Assembly (NCBI GenBank): GCA_030824835.1
Contig: JAPJRA010000003.1
Span: 1 to 25,167 of the forward strand
Source: Geminicoccaceae bacterium
Lineage (GTDB): Bacteria > Pseudomonadota > Alphaproteobacteria > Geminicoccales > Geminicoccaceae
Length of the DNA: 25,167 nucleotides
Direction of reading: 5' to 3'
Each line of letters starts with the position of its first letter. Position 1 is the first letter of the stretch. The position numbers and the translations under genes are program-made. A model generated the notes under the pieces. That model worked only from the letters and a program-made list of their open reading frames with translations. It was not told where the DNA came from and ran no database searches. This document shows positions 1 through 8,399 of this stretch, one piece after another.

Positions 1-162
1 GACCCGGGTGGACAACCTCCATAGCAACGACAGCTAGGCCGACTGCGTGCGGCTTTGATGGCGGGAATCGGTATTGGCGCACTCGATGCGCAGCCAGCGC
101 TGCAGGAGCTCAACGCCCTAGTGTGGTGCGACCATACCGACCCAGCCCAGTTCGACGCAAGG
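1..162. other. Left edge, no recognisable gene
   Basis: I read this short stretch in all frames and found no protein family, RNA or repeat that I recognise. It abuts the low-coordinate end of the IS3-family remnant and may be further decayed or intergenic sequence. Nothing can be said about function. Confidence 0.4.
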
Positions 163-891
163 TGGGCTTCAACCGCTTTTGTGGACACCGTCACGTGCCG
201 GCAGCCGCCGAGTGGAACGCTGCTGCCTTCTGCTCGGATGTGAGGTAACCGAGCGCGGGGTGCAAGCGGCGCCGGTCGTGGAAGCCCTCCATGGATGGGA
301 ACAGGTCAGCCCTGCCCTCGTCGCGGGCGTGTCCCAGCCGTCGCCCATGCGGCTCATCGAGCGGATTATGCCGTGGTGCCGCAAGTAGGTCCGGTAGCCA
401 TGCGCCGCATCCTGCACGCCGCGATCGGCGTGGTGCTTCAGGCCAGTCGCCGGGCGCTGCCGCCCGATCGCCATGTCGAGCGCGGCCAGGGTGAGCTCAT
501 GCCTGAGATGGTGGGCCATCATCGCCAGCGGCGACGATCCGTCCCGCAGGGCGGCAGCCACCTAGAGGTTGCGCTCGAGCAGGTTGGGTGCGATGGGGAA
601 AGGCGAGCCTGCTGTCCGTCGTCCGCCGGAACCGGCGCTTTGGACGGGCTGCCAAGCCCATGCCGCGCATCGGCCGTGCCACCCGCCTGCGGCTCACCCC
701 CGAGCACGGCGTTCGGCGTGCGCGCACGGGCTGCCGTAACGGCCGCGACCGGCTTTGCGCGCCGCCAGGATCGCGGCCGCCGCTTCGCGCTCTAGAGCCT
801 CCGAAAAGCTCCGCCGCCTCGCATCCGCGGCTATCATCACCTCCGGGCCCTTCGGCCTATCAAAGATGTCCTTTAAAATGGGGCAAGCTCA
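163..891 (-). mobile_element. IS3-family insertion sequence remnant with terminal repeats
   Basis: Two imperfect 25-bp inverted repeats bound this element, at 163-187 and 867-891. Read inward they begin TGGGCTT and TGAGCTT and both finish in GGACA, with about 16 of 25 positions identical. The outer ends are TG...CA, as is usual for IS3-family elements. Between them lies a badly damaged OrfB transposase on the minus strand. At about 729 bp the element is far shorter than the roughly 1.2-1.5 kb of intact IS3 members, so it has lost much of its interior and is surely immobile. No clear target duplication is visible in the flanking bases. Confidence 0.75.
191..840 (-). pseudogene. IS3-family OrfB transposase, frameshifted and internally deleted
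   Basis: Reading the minus strand and changing frame as needed recovers IS3 OrfB landmarks in the right order. These are GRYGSP followed by HAE, then RRVARPMRGMGLAARPKR, then FPIAPNLLERN, then HADRG with GIIRSMSR and GD.WD from the DDE (rve) core, and finally RRLHPALGYLTSEQ before a TGA at 191-193. An intact enzyme has about 50 more residues between the PNLLERN block and the block before HADRG. Here that catalytic stretch is missing and a stop interrupts the join. At least three frame changes are needed. The first residues, around 800-840, could be the start of orfA fused to orfB, which is only a guess. The IS3 assignment is firm; the subgroup is not determined. Confidence 0.8.
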
Positions 892-947
892 GATCGCCGG
901 TGGCGGTGCATCCCGTCAGTCTGGCTCGATTGATTCGCTGAACAGGG

Positions 948-1737
948 CTAGGGAGCTGGTCGGTCGTTCGCTACCGGTGGCGACGCGGTCTCGTACCAGT
1001 GCTGGCGGGCGGCATCGATGAAGCCCTCGGCGGCAATGGCGTCGATCCAGTTGTCGAGAAACGTCAGGAAGGTCGATTCGCCCAGCGGCACGGCGAAACC
1101 CTCGACGGTGGTGCGCAATGGTGTGTCGCCGGCGATGGTGAGCGTGTCGGGTGAGCCTTCGACCAGCAGCTTCGGCAACGGCGTCGAGCCGATGAAGGCC
1201 ATCGCCACGCCGTTCCGTAGTGCCGGCGCGGCCTCGTCGTGCGTTTCGTACTCGGTGATGGTGGCCAAGGGGAACTTCTCCGCCGCCGTCTCGGCGCTGC
1301 TCGTACCGGCCGTGACGGCGATCGTCACCGTGTCGGCGTTGAGCGCGTCGAGCATGGCATCCTCGGGGAAACGATCGCGGCGCAAGACCGGCCTTTTTCG
1401 GAGATGCTGTACGGTTGGCTGAAGGCGACCTTGAGCGCACGCGCTGGCGTGATCGAGAGGTTGGAGGCGACCATGTCGACCTCACGTGCAGCCAGCTCGT
1501 CGAACGGGATCGTTACCAGCTGGAGCTGGACACCGATGTCGGCCACCAAACGCTCCACGATCTCCACCTCCAGCCCCACCGGCTTGCCGTCGGGGCCCTT
1601 GGTCATCCAGGGGAAATACTCGGCCATGCCGACCCTGAGCGAGCCGCGCGCACGGACCTTTGCAGCAGCTCTGCCCGGGCGACGCCGGCCAGCATGTTAC
1701 CGGCCACGAGGCACAAGATCGTCAGCTTCGCGCGCAT
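948..1737 (-). pseudogene. Amino-acid ABC transporter substrate-binding protein, two frameshifts
   Basis: The intact gene would encode a periplasmic family-3 (SBP_bac_3) solute-binding protein that delivers a polar amino acid or similar solute to an ABC importer. It must be read in three successive frames. An ATG at 1737 gives a signal peptide ending AGVARA. The middle frame (to about 1390) contains GSLRVGMAEYFPWM, GLEVEIVERLVADIG and SNLSITPARA. The last frame has AVTAGTSS, FIGSTPLP and DNWIDAIAAEG, ending at 948. The first shift lies in a GC dinucleotide run near 1644-1653 and the second beside a five-T run near 1394-1398. Both are slippage-prone, so a sequencing error is possible, but the neighbouring IS remnant and broken small gene favour real decay. 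No permease or ATPase gene lies nearby. Confidence 0.8.
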
Positions 1738-1891
1738 CGGAGCCGTCCCCTTCGGAAGAGAGCCACTGGCCTGGGCCGGTTGCCGTTGCTACGTGCTTAG
1801 ACAAGCTGTTGCCGCGCGTCATCCGGGGCGAGGTCGGCCGGTCTTGCAGGAAGTCCGCATGCGGCGCCAATTGGATCGTGGCGGGCTGTCC

Positions 1892-2405
1892 ATGATGATG
1901 GCGCTGCTCGTCGCCATTTCTGGCATGTTGGCTACCGTGGGCAGCGGAATGGCCGCCCAGGCTCGCAGACAATAGCCCATAGGACCACGAGCGCACGGCG
2001 GTCCAGATGTGCGCCCGCGAGCTACAGGATCGGGAGAATGGCCGGGACACACGGGTGAGCCGGACGCTCCGCTCTGAGTACCGCAACGACTGGGTATACT
2101 GGGATGGCTATATGTCCATCCGCCGCGACGGCCCCGACATTACCCGCCGCGTCGAGTGCGTCGTCGCGTTCGACGGCAGGAACCGTATAACCCGCTTCCA
2201 GGCCTCCGCGGGCGGCGTTGGCTCGGCTGGCAGTGACGATGCCGCCTGCCGGCGCGAGACGGAGCGGCGCGGCTATGACGTGCGCGAAGTAGCGGAGGCG
2301 TTCGCCGCGGCCAGCCGCGGCCGGCTTGTCGTTCTCCGTCTTGACGCGCGCCGTGATCTGCTCTGCCTCTATCGCGGAACCGCAACCCTCTATCGGCCCG
2401 TCTGA
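1892..2405 (+). pseudogene. Small secreted protein of unknown function, frame-disrupted
   Basis: An ATG at 1892 opens a convincing signal peptide (a hydrophobic run ending SGMAAQA), but its frame stops at 1973-1975. The likely body lies in another frame from about 1983, after a TAG at 1980, and runs to 2405. Its first in-frame ATG is 2007. The body shows two similar halves. One has a CARELQDR-type start and VECVVAFDGRNRI; the second has ACRRETERRGYDV and LLCLYRGTATLY. This suggests two copies of a small Cys-paired module of about 60 residues. I do not recognise the family. Either the gene is broken by a small indel, or the body is expressed alone from 2007 without export; the first fits the decayed surroundings better. 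Confidence 0.5.
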
Positions 2406-2477
2406 AGAATTGTCGACACCCGCGGCGGGACGATCGTCAGAAGATCATCAGGCGCCCCCGACAACAGGTCTGCCCGC

Positions 2478-4349
2478 TCAATTGCCGGTCGGAGGGGCCT
2501 TGTCGGTACGACCCTCGCGATAGCCGCTGGTGATGTAATGAGCGGCTCCGGCATCGAGATTGTTGCCGAAGGTAGCGCGTAGGTCGGCGTAGTTGGCGAG
2601 GTACTGAGCGGCGTTGAAGCTGCCGGGTACCCGGCCCTCAGCTTGGCCGTAGAGCTGGTAGTGCCGCGTGCCGGCTGCGGCGTCGGCACCCAGCGTCTGG
2701 ATAAGGTCGGGGTAGGAGGCGATGTACTCGAGCCCGTCGAAGGCCGCCACCTGCGGCGGGTTGGCGGCGTCGGCTACAGCCACGATGCGGGCCATCGAGG
2801 GCACACCTTGCGCGTTCAGCACGAACAGCAGGTAGCGACCCGGGGTGGCGACGTTCAGGTTGGCCGGGGCGTCGATCAGGAGTTGCCTACCCGATCGGGT
2901 GAACGACAGCCCCATGAAGCGCTGGTCCATGTTGAAGCTGTGGGTGACCGAGCCGGTCTTGATCAGCGTCACCCGCGCGATCGCCATCGGGTTGTCGACG
3001 GTGACGGCAAAGCGCGTTCCTACCGTGACGATCGCTGGAGCCTGTTTGATTTGCGGCCGTGGCGCCCACTGCCCGGCCGCCGTGTATAGGTAGGGCGGGT
3101 AGTAGATCTCGACGTTGGTATTGATGGCCGGGCCCGTGACCGTCGTGCCGCTGGCGCCGCCGCCGCCGACCAGGACGGTGGCGTCGGGCAGCAGGAGGCC
3201 GATCGAATGGTAGAGCCGGGCATGCTTGGTGGTCGGCTTTGTCCTGGCTCCCATGGTCCAGGTGTTGCTGTTGGGATTCCAGAGCAGCGCGTTGTAGTTG
3301 GCGCCGGCGAGGAGGTTGTTGCCGGGGCCGCCGCCGGTCACCACCACCCGCCCGTCTGCAATCACCGTTGCGTTGGCCCAGTGCAGCCCGACGGGCATGG
3401 GGGCGGCGGCCGTGACTTTCGGCGTGCCGCCATTGATGTCGATCACCGCAGCAGCCCTTCTGCCGGGTTTGTTCTGCGAGGTCCTGATGGCCCCTCCACC
3501 GGCGCGTAGTATCCGTCCCGGCGCGAACATGACCTCGGTCGACGTGATGCCGCTCGGACCGTTCTTGGCCATGTCGCCGAGGAACCGAATCGACCCTCTG
3601 CCATTAGGGTTGATGTAATACATAGTCAGGTCGGAGTAGCCGAAGATTCGGCCGTCCGGCGCTACCCAATTGCGGGGGTACCACCAATAGAGGCTGGATG
3701 TGTCGATGCCGCTCAGCTCGCGAAAACTGCCCGTGGCGTTCCGGATCTCCGGTCGCCCCTCGCCGCCGCTCTTGCCGCCCTGGATGAAGGTCTCACCGTT
3801 GGGCAGGGTGGTGGCGGTGGCATACCAGCGTGCGGCGCGCATCGGCGCTCCCGGGGTCAGCGCATCCGTGGCCGGGCTGAAGACATTGGAGTTGTTGTTG
3901 CCGACATTGGTCGTTCTGGCGCCATTCCACTTGTCGCCGCCGAGCAGGGCGACGTTGCCGCTGCGCGGCAGCACGATCTGCGCGCTGCAGAACAGGTCGG
4001 TGGAGGTGACGTTGGGCAGCGTCCAATGCGCGTTTGCGCCGAACCCCCTGCTCGGGCTCCAGACATCGTAGATGAACCGCCCGGTCTGCACGCCATCGCC
4101 GTTGCTGCCATAGCTCAGCACGCGGCCGTCAGGCAGTAGCACCGCATGGATGGGGATCAGCGGCCATTTGGACAGGGTCGACGACCAGCCGCCGATACCG
4201 TTGTCGGCTGCGGCCGGGTTGGGTCCAATGAGCGCCGCTCCGGCGAGCAGAACGGACAGCCACATACGTACATGGAAAGAAAGTGAAACACCATGTCCGA
4301 GATAACCCAGGCCGTAATTCGTGCCGTGATAAGACGAGCTGACGCGCAT
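2478..4349 (-). CDS. Secreted radical-copper oxidase (galactose/glyoxal oxidase-like)
   Basis: This is a kelch-propeller oxidase with a C-terminal Ig-like (DUF1929) domain, like fungal galactose and glyoxal oxidases and Streptomyces GlxA, which oxidise alcohols or aldehydes with a Cu-tyrosyl radical and release H2O2. The copper and cofactor set looks complete. There is a Cys in DLFCSAQI and a Tyr in RWYATATTLPNG for the Cys-Tyr crosslink, Tyr-His in ARLYHSIGLLLPD, and His in SVTHSFNMD. After the Ig-like domain come two about 40-residue repeats, beginning FDGLEYIASYPDL and FNAAQYLANYADL and ending YGQAEGR/GYREGR. A signal sequence (MWLSVLLAGAALIG, cleavage after PAAA) implies export. The start is uncertain: ATG at 4349 has a weak GGA upstream, 4265 gives a minimal signal peptide, and 4454 is also open. 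The substrate cannot be told from sequence. Confidence 0.85.
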   Translation of the reverse strand: MRVSSSYHGTNYGLGYLGHGVSLSFHVRMWLSVLLAGAALIGPNPAAADNGIGGWSSTLSKWPLIPIHAVLLPDGRVLSYGSNGDGVQTGRFIYDVWSPSRGFGANAHWTLPNVTSTDLFCSAQIVLPRSGNVALLGGDKWNGARTTNVGNNNSNVFSPATDALTPGAPMRAARWYATATTLPNGETFIQGGKSGGEGRPEIRNATGSFRELSGIDTSSLYWWYPRNWVAPDGRIFGYSDLTMYYINPNGRGSIRFLGDMAKNGPSGITSTEVMFAPGRILRAGGGAIRTSQNKPGRRAAAVIDINGGTPKVTAAAPMPVGLHWANATVIADGRVVVTGGGPGNNLLAGANYNALLWNPNSNTWTMGARTKPTTKHARLYHSIGLLLPDATVLVGGGGASGTTVTGPAINTNVEIYYPPYLYTAAGQWAPRPQIKQAPAIVTVGTRFAVTVDNPMAIARVTLIKTGSVTHSFNMDQRFMGLSFTRSGRQLLIDAPANLNVATPGRYLLFVLNAQGVPSMARIVAVADAANPPQVAAFDGLEYIASYPDLIQTLGADAAAGTRHYQLYGQAEGRVPGSFNAAQYLANYADLRATFGNNLDAGAAHYITSGYREGRTDKAPPTGN

Positions 4350-4793
4350 AGAGCATCCATTTCTTTGAGTTTGGTCTGATAATACCGCTGCGGTGTCATC
4401 CGCATTGGCAATCGATAACCCAGAAGGAGTTCGATGCCACCTTCTTAGAAACATTTAATCTTTACGGGGCGTATCCGCCATGGACCTTGTCTTGACCTGC
4501 GAGTACTAGGATGCTGTAGTGCCTCTATCGGGAGTTGGGTCGGAGCATGTGCTACCGGGAGTTTCTCGGCAACGGCAGCTCTGTCATGGCGGACGGATAG
4601 GATCGGTCTTCTATTCCGCTTGCGACATGCAGCGAGCGTGCGAGGCTCCAGCCGCTGCTCACTTGTCAAGGAGTGGTTTTCTGCCGATAGTCGATGGGTA
4701 TTCGGCGGCTAAGTCGTCAGCCATTGGCGTCTCAACGCCAGGGCAAGTGTTACCAATTCACGCTCCATCGATGTACGTTGAAAGGACCCGGCC
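4350..4793. other. Intergenic region between divergent oxidase and flippase-like genes
   Basis: About 440 bp separate the two divergent genes if the oxidase starts at 4349; 4350-4454 could be coding if its upstream ATG is used. I found no RNA gene, repeat or conserved ORF. The stretch must carry promoters for both directions, and one plausible sigma70-type promoter for the plus strand is listed separately. Confidence 0.5.
4663..4691 (+). promoter_or_regulatory. Candidate sigma70-type promoter for the YbhN-like gene
   Basis: TTGTCA at 4663-4668 and GATAGT at 4686-4691 are separated by 17 bp, matching the -35 and -10 consensus at 5 of 6 and 4 of 6 positions. Transcription would begin near 4698, leaving a leader of about 95 nt before the TTG start. 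This is pattern matching only. Confidence 0.35.
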
Positions 4794-5795
4794 TTGATTC
4801 TTGCGCTGGCAAAGCTGGTGGTCGGTGTCTGCCTGCTGGCTCTGCTCGGCTATCTGGTCGATTGGGGGGCGGTCTTCGCCGTGCTGCGACGTGCCCATCT
4901 CGGCTGGATTGCGGGTGCCTTGCTGATCTCGGTGCTCGGCGTGCTGCTATCGGCCGAAAAATGGAACGGCTTGCTGCGGGACAATCATATCACGCTCCGC
5001 TTTCAGACGGCCATGCAGCTCTATTGGGTCGGGATGTTCTTCAGCAATTTTCTCCCGACCAGCGTCGGCGGCGATGTGATGCGGCTGATGTTGACGCCCT
5101 CACATGGCCGTACCGAGCGCGTCGCCGGCACGATCCTGATCGAGCGGCTGACCGGCTTCTTCGTGATGCTGCTCTTCAGCGCGCTCGGTCTGTTGATCGG
5201 CCCTCTATCGTCGGGCCGACAGGGTCCGGTCATCATCCTGCTTGCGGTCGTGCTCAGCCTGTTAGGCGCGGTGGCCGCTGTGTTGCTCGCGCCGACGGCT
5301 CTCATCCAGCTGATGCCCATGGTGATCGAGCGGCTGCCGCGAATCGTCCGTCGAATGATACGGAAAATGCAGCGGATCGTCATCACCGTCGCCCGACAGA
5401 CGCGACGCGGAGATGCGCTGCGGCGCGCCCTGCTGCTATCGGTGCCGTTCTACTGCACGATTTTCCTGGCCCAATATTGTGTGCTGCACGCGGTTGGTGC
5501 CCAAGTACGGTTGGGCGACGTCATCCTGGTCGGTAGCCTCGTGCCGTTGTTGAGCTTGGTGCCGATCTCGCTGAATGGCATTGGTTTGGCAGAAGGCGTG
5601 TTCGTCGCCGTGTACGGTGCCGTCGGGGTCCTGCCGGATGCTGCCCTCGCCGCAGCGTTGGTGCGTCGTTTGGTCGATCTCACGAACTCCGCTTTCGGCG
5701 GTGTGATCTGGCTGATGAACAGTCGATTCCAGGTGCCGTTGAGCCGCCAGCAGAGCGCGCCCCAACTCAACGTACTTGGTGGCTCTCCCAGATAA
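4794..5795 (+). CDS. YbhN/UPF0104-type integral membrane protein (LPG synthase TM-like)
   Basis: A 333-residue polytopic inner-membrane protein of the lysylphosphatidylglycerol synthetase transmembrane/UPF0104 family, sometimes described as flippase-like. Characteristic stretches are the N-terminal hydrophobic helix with GYLVDWGAVF, the central GMFFSNFLPTSVGGDVMR block, and a late PLLSLVPISLNGIGLAEG block, with many hydrophobic helices between. It lacks the soluble aminoacyltransferase domain of full MprF proteins, so it is probably not an LPG synthase. In other bacteria such proteins often sit beside lipid or glycan synthesis genes; here it stands alone. The start is TTG at 4794, preceded by a GAAAGGA Shine-Dalgarno sequence. 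A hairpin lies just past the stop. Confidence 0.85.
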   Translation: MILALAKLVVGVCLLALLGYLVDWGAVFAVLRRAHLGWIAGALLISVLGVLLSAEKWNGLLRDNHITLRFQTAMQLYWVGMFFSNFLPTSVGGDVMRLMLTPSHGRTERVAGTILIERLTGFFVMLLFSALGLLIGPLSSGRQGPVIILLAVVLSLLGAVAAVLLAPTALIQLMPMVIERLPRIVRRMIRKMQRIVITVARQTRRGDALRRALLLSVPFYCTIFLAQYCVLHAVGAQVRLGDVILVGSLVPLLSLVPISLNGIGLAEGVFVAVYGAVGVLPDAALAAALVRRLVDLTNSAFGGVIWLMNSRFQVPLSRQQSAPQLNVLGGSPR

Positions 5796-5796
5796 G

Positions 5797-5828
5797 GCGC
5801 TCCGTCATGCTGCAACCATGCGGAGCGC
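5797..5828. terminator. Hairpin between convergent genes
   Basis: GCGCTCCG (5797-5804) pairs with CGGAGCGC (5821-5828). Inside it CATG pairs with CATG across a 7-nt loop, with one bulged T. It starts directly after the YbhN-like stop codon and faces the 3' end of the MBL gene, so it can serve as a bidirectional terminator. No T-tract follows on the plus strand. Confidence 0.55.
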
Positions 5829-5866
5829 GGCCCGTCGGCTGGCGCCTTCGATCCGACTGACGCTGA

Positions 5867-6601
5867 TCAGCCGCTGGTAGTTCGCCGGTCGAGCCAGCAC
5901 CGGATCAGCTGGCGCAGCCGGTCGCCGGAGCAGCTCGGAAAGTGCCCGCCATGCATCACCCGCACCGGCAGCTCAAGCAGCCGATGCATGCTGCGCCGGT
6001 AGGCGGCCAATTCGGCGCCGGGGCAATCCTCAATCAGCGGCCCGTCATAGATGATATCGCCGGAAAACAGGATGCCCGTGGCGCGCTCGAACAGGGCTAC
6101 GCCGCCCGGTGAATGCCCAGGCGTATGAATCACCTCGAGGATCCGGTCGCCAAGATCGACGATATCGCCGTCCTCCAGCACACGGGTCGCCGGCGCACCT
6201 AGAGGGCAATAGGTCATCGACGCAAAGGGGGCCGGGGGCAGGGCATCGAATACTGAATCATCTACATAGGGTTCCACCAGCGTGTTCCGACGGGTGGGAG
6301 CGGCCAGTTGCGCGGCTTCGCTGCCATGTACCCAGCGTTCGGCGAACTCGTGGTGACCGCCCATGTGATCGAAGTGCGTATGACTGGCGACGGCGATCAG
6401 CGACCTCTCCGTCACCAACGGAATATGCTCTCTTAAGCTGACCACTCCCCAGCCGGAATCAACCAAAAGGTCGCGTTCTCGGCCACGCACGTGCCATAGA
6501 TTGCAGCGGTAGAATTCCTTGATGAAAGGCTCATCGATCCACGTCACGCCATCGTCCAGACGTCGGACCCGGAACCATGCCTCAGGGGCGATCCGCTGCA
6601 T
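5867..6601 (-). CDS. Metallo-beta-lactamase-fold hydrolase
   Basis: A 244-residue MBL-superfamily enzyme. The metal ligands are all visible: HTHFDH near residues 74-79, a later His in GHSPGG, an Asp in FSGDIIYDG, and a C-terminal His in MHGGHFP. This layout is typical of small single-domain hydrolases of the glyoxalase II/thioesterase/lactonase type; the substrate cannot be assigned. The ATG at 6601 lies 2 nt past the purN stop. A TTG at 6607 overlaps that stop in a TTGA arrangement and is an alternative start. Co-transcription with purM-purN is very likely, though a link to purine synthesis is not known and may be only positional. Confidence 0.85.
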   Translation of the reverse strand: MQRIAPEAWFRVRRLDDGVTWIDEPFIKEFYRCNLWHVRGRERDLLVDSGWGVVSLREHIPLVTERSLIAVASHTHFDHMGGHHEFAERWVHGSEAAQLAAPTRRNTLVEPYVDDSVFDALPPAPFASMTYCPLGAPATRVLEDGDIVDLGDRILEVIHTPGHSPGGVALFERATGILFSGDIIYDGPLIEDCPGAELAAYRRSMHRLLELPVRVMHGGHFPSCSGDRLRQLIRCWLDRRTTSG

Positions 6602-6603
6602 GG

Positions 6604-7257
6604 TCAACTGTCGCTTGCGGCCAGCATCGGATGCATAACCAAGCGTGGACCGGCGCCTACAACTCGGTCGCCTTCGGCCGCGATGGCACCGGATGCCAGC
6701 AGTTCCAGCGCCAATGGGTAGCAGTGGTGCTCCAGGTCCAGGACACGCGCGGCTAGGCTGGCCTCATCGTCCCCTCGTAGCACCGGCACCACGCCCTGCA
6801 CCAGGATCGGCCCGGTATCGACCTCCGGACGAACAAGATGAACCGTGCAGCCATGCGCCTGCACGCCGGCTGCCAGCGCCCGCGCATGTGTATGCAGGCC
6901 GGCAAAGCTGGGTAGCAGGGAAGGGTGAATGTTGATCAGGCGATTGTGCCAGCGTTCGACGAAGCCAGCGGTCAGGATGCGCATGAAGCCGGCAAGGCAT
7001 ACTAAGCCGGCCTGTGCATCGAGCAGCTTCGCGTCGATGGTCGCTTCGAACTCCGGCCGATCCGTGAAGGCTCGGTGATCAACGACAATGGCTTCGATTC
7101 CGGCGCGCGCCGCCCGCGCCAATCCTTGAACGCCGGGACGATTGCTGATCACCAGCACGATCTCGGCGCTGGATTCGGGCTGTGCGGTGGCGTCGATCAG
7201 GGCCTGGAGATTTGAGCCACCGCCCGAGATCAGGACCGCGACGCGACGGCGGGCCAT
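6604..7257 (-). CDS. purN: Phosphoribosylglycinamide formyltransferase
   Basis: GAR transformylase, the third step of de novo purine synthesis, transferring a formyl group from 10-formyl-THF to glycinamide ribonucleotide in the cytoplasm. It has 217 residues, a normal length. The N-terminal VAVLISGGGSNLQALID loop binds the ribonucleotide phosphate. The catalytic Asn and His lie in INIHPSLLPSF and the catalytic Asp in EVDTGPILVQ. The ATG at 7257 overlaps the end of purM by 28 bp, so the pair is translationally coupled. The open frame continues upstream antisense to purM, but that extension is a shadow and not part of PurN. Confidence 0.95.
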   Translation of the reverse strand: MARRRVAVLISGGGSNLQALIDATAQPESSAEIVLVISNRPGVQGLARAARAGIEAIVVDHRAFTDRPEFEATIDAKLLDAQAGLVCLAGFMRILTAGFVERWHNRLINIHPSLLPSFAGLHTHARALAAGVQAHGCTVHLVRPEVDTGPILVQGVVPVLRGDDEASLAARVLDLEHHCYPLALELLASGAIAAEGDRVVGAGPRLVMHPMLAASDS

Positions 7258-8327
7258 GTGCTCTCGAGCCCATTGAACTCGACCCGCGGTCGACCGGAGG
7301 CGGTCACCACGCTGCCAATCGTGTGAACGGTCTCGCCCTTGGCGACGAGAGCCGCGCGTACGGCCTCCTCTCGGCTCGGGTCGACCACGAGGATCATCCC
7401 AATGCCGCAATTGAAGGTGCGCATCAGGTCCATGGCGCCGAGCTGGCCGGCGTGTGCCAGCCATGCGAATACGGGCGGCAGGCTCCAGCTGCCCGCATCG
7501 ATCCGCATGATCTGGCCTTCGCCCAGGACGCGCGGCGGATTCTCGACCAGTCCGCCGCCGGTGACATGGGCCAGGGCTTTGACGCCACCTGCCTCGATCG
7601 CGGCGAGGCAGCTCGCGACATAGATGCGCGTCGGCGCCATTAGCACGTCGCTGAGCCGCTGCTCGGGGTTCCAAGGACACGGGTCGCTTATGGCCAGGCC
7701 TTGTTCGCGCAGTACGAGCCGTACCAGTGAGAAGCCGTTGGCGTGCACGCCAGACGACTCCAGGCCCAGGACGACGTCGCCATCGGTGATCAGGTCGGGG
7801 CGCGGCAGCACGGCGTCGCGCTCGACCGCACCCACGGCGAACCCGGCCAGATCGAACTCGCCCCGCCCGTACAGCCCGGGCATCTCGGCTGTCTCGCCGC
7901 CGATCAGCGCGCAGCCGGCAAGCCTGCAGCCCGCACCGATGCCCGCCACCACCTCGCCAGCTACGGCCGGCACGAGGCGTCCTGTGGCGAAATAGTCGAG
8001 AAAGAACAGCGGCTGTGCGCCCTGCACCACCAGGTCGTTGACGCACATCGCCACTAGATCGATGCCGATGGCATGGTTCGCAGCGGCCTCGGCGGCGAGC
8101 AGCACCTTGGTGCCGACACCGTCGGTCGTTGCCACCAACACCGGGTCACGGAAGCCGCAGGCGGCGAGGTCGAATAGACCGCCGAACCCTCCGAGGCTGC
8201 CCATGGTGCCGGTGCGGCCCGTGGCTTTGGCCATGGGCGCGATTCGCTGTACGAGGTCCGCCCCGGCGTCGATGTCGACGCCGGCCTCGGCGTAACGGCC
8301 GGCGGCTGGTGTGCCTTGTATCGTCAT
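7230..8327 (-). CDS. purM: Phosphoribosylformylglycinamidine cyclo-ligase
   Basis: AIR synthetase, which closes the imidazole ring of FGAM using ATP to give aminoimidazole ribonucleotide in de novo purine synthesis. The 365-residue protein shows the family pattern: YAEAGVDIDAG at the N-terminus, VLVATTDGVGTKVLLA, NDLVVQGAQPLFFLDY, IGGETAEMPG, and HVTGGGLVENPPRVL near the C-terminal domain. The start chosen is ATG 8327 (MTIQGTPAAGRYAEAG), because an upstream alternative at 8378 adds 17 residues unlike the family and overlaps the divergent gene's control region. It leads the purM-purN-MBL operon. The promoter must lie in the short gap shared with the divergent DUF2066 gene. Confidence 0.96.
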   Translation of the reverse strand: MTIQGTPAAGRYAEAGVDIDAGADLVQRIAPMAKATGRTGTMGSLGGFGGLFDLAACGFRDPVLVATTDGVGTKVLLAAEAAANHAIGIDLVAMCVNDLVVQGAQPLFFLDYFATGRLVPAVAGEVVAGIGAGCRLAGCALIGGETAEMPGLYGRGEFDLAGFAVGAVERDAVLPRPDLITDGDVVLGLESSGVHANGFSLVRLVLREQGLAISDPCPWNPEQRLSDVLMAPTRIYVASCLAAIEAGGVKALAHVTGGGLVENPPRVLGEGQIMRIDAGSWSLPPVFAWLAHAGQLGAMDLMRTFNCGIGMILVVDPSREEAVRAALVAKGETVHTIGSVVTASGRPRVEFNGLESTWPAVASRS

Positions 8328-8399
8328 GCTTGCGTAGGTAGTTGACGGGGACTCGGGTCGGTGGGCGACAGAAGCCAACGCATACAGAGTGACATCGCG

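Noticed and set aside
1..2405. A possible novel defence or mobile island at the left edge
   Set aside because: The pieces resolve into an IS3 relic, a broken solute-binding protein and a small broken secreted protein; nothing resembles a defence system.
7258..8046. Upstream part of a 480-codon minus-strand open frame continuing from purN
   Set aside because: It lies out of frame within purM, is Arg/Gly-rich and matches no family. Only the PurN part from 7257 is real.
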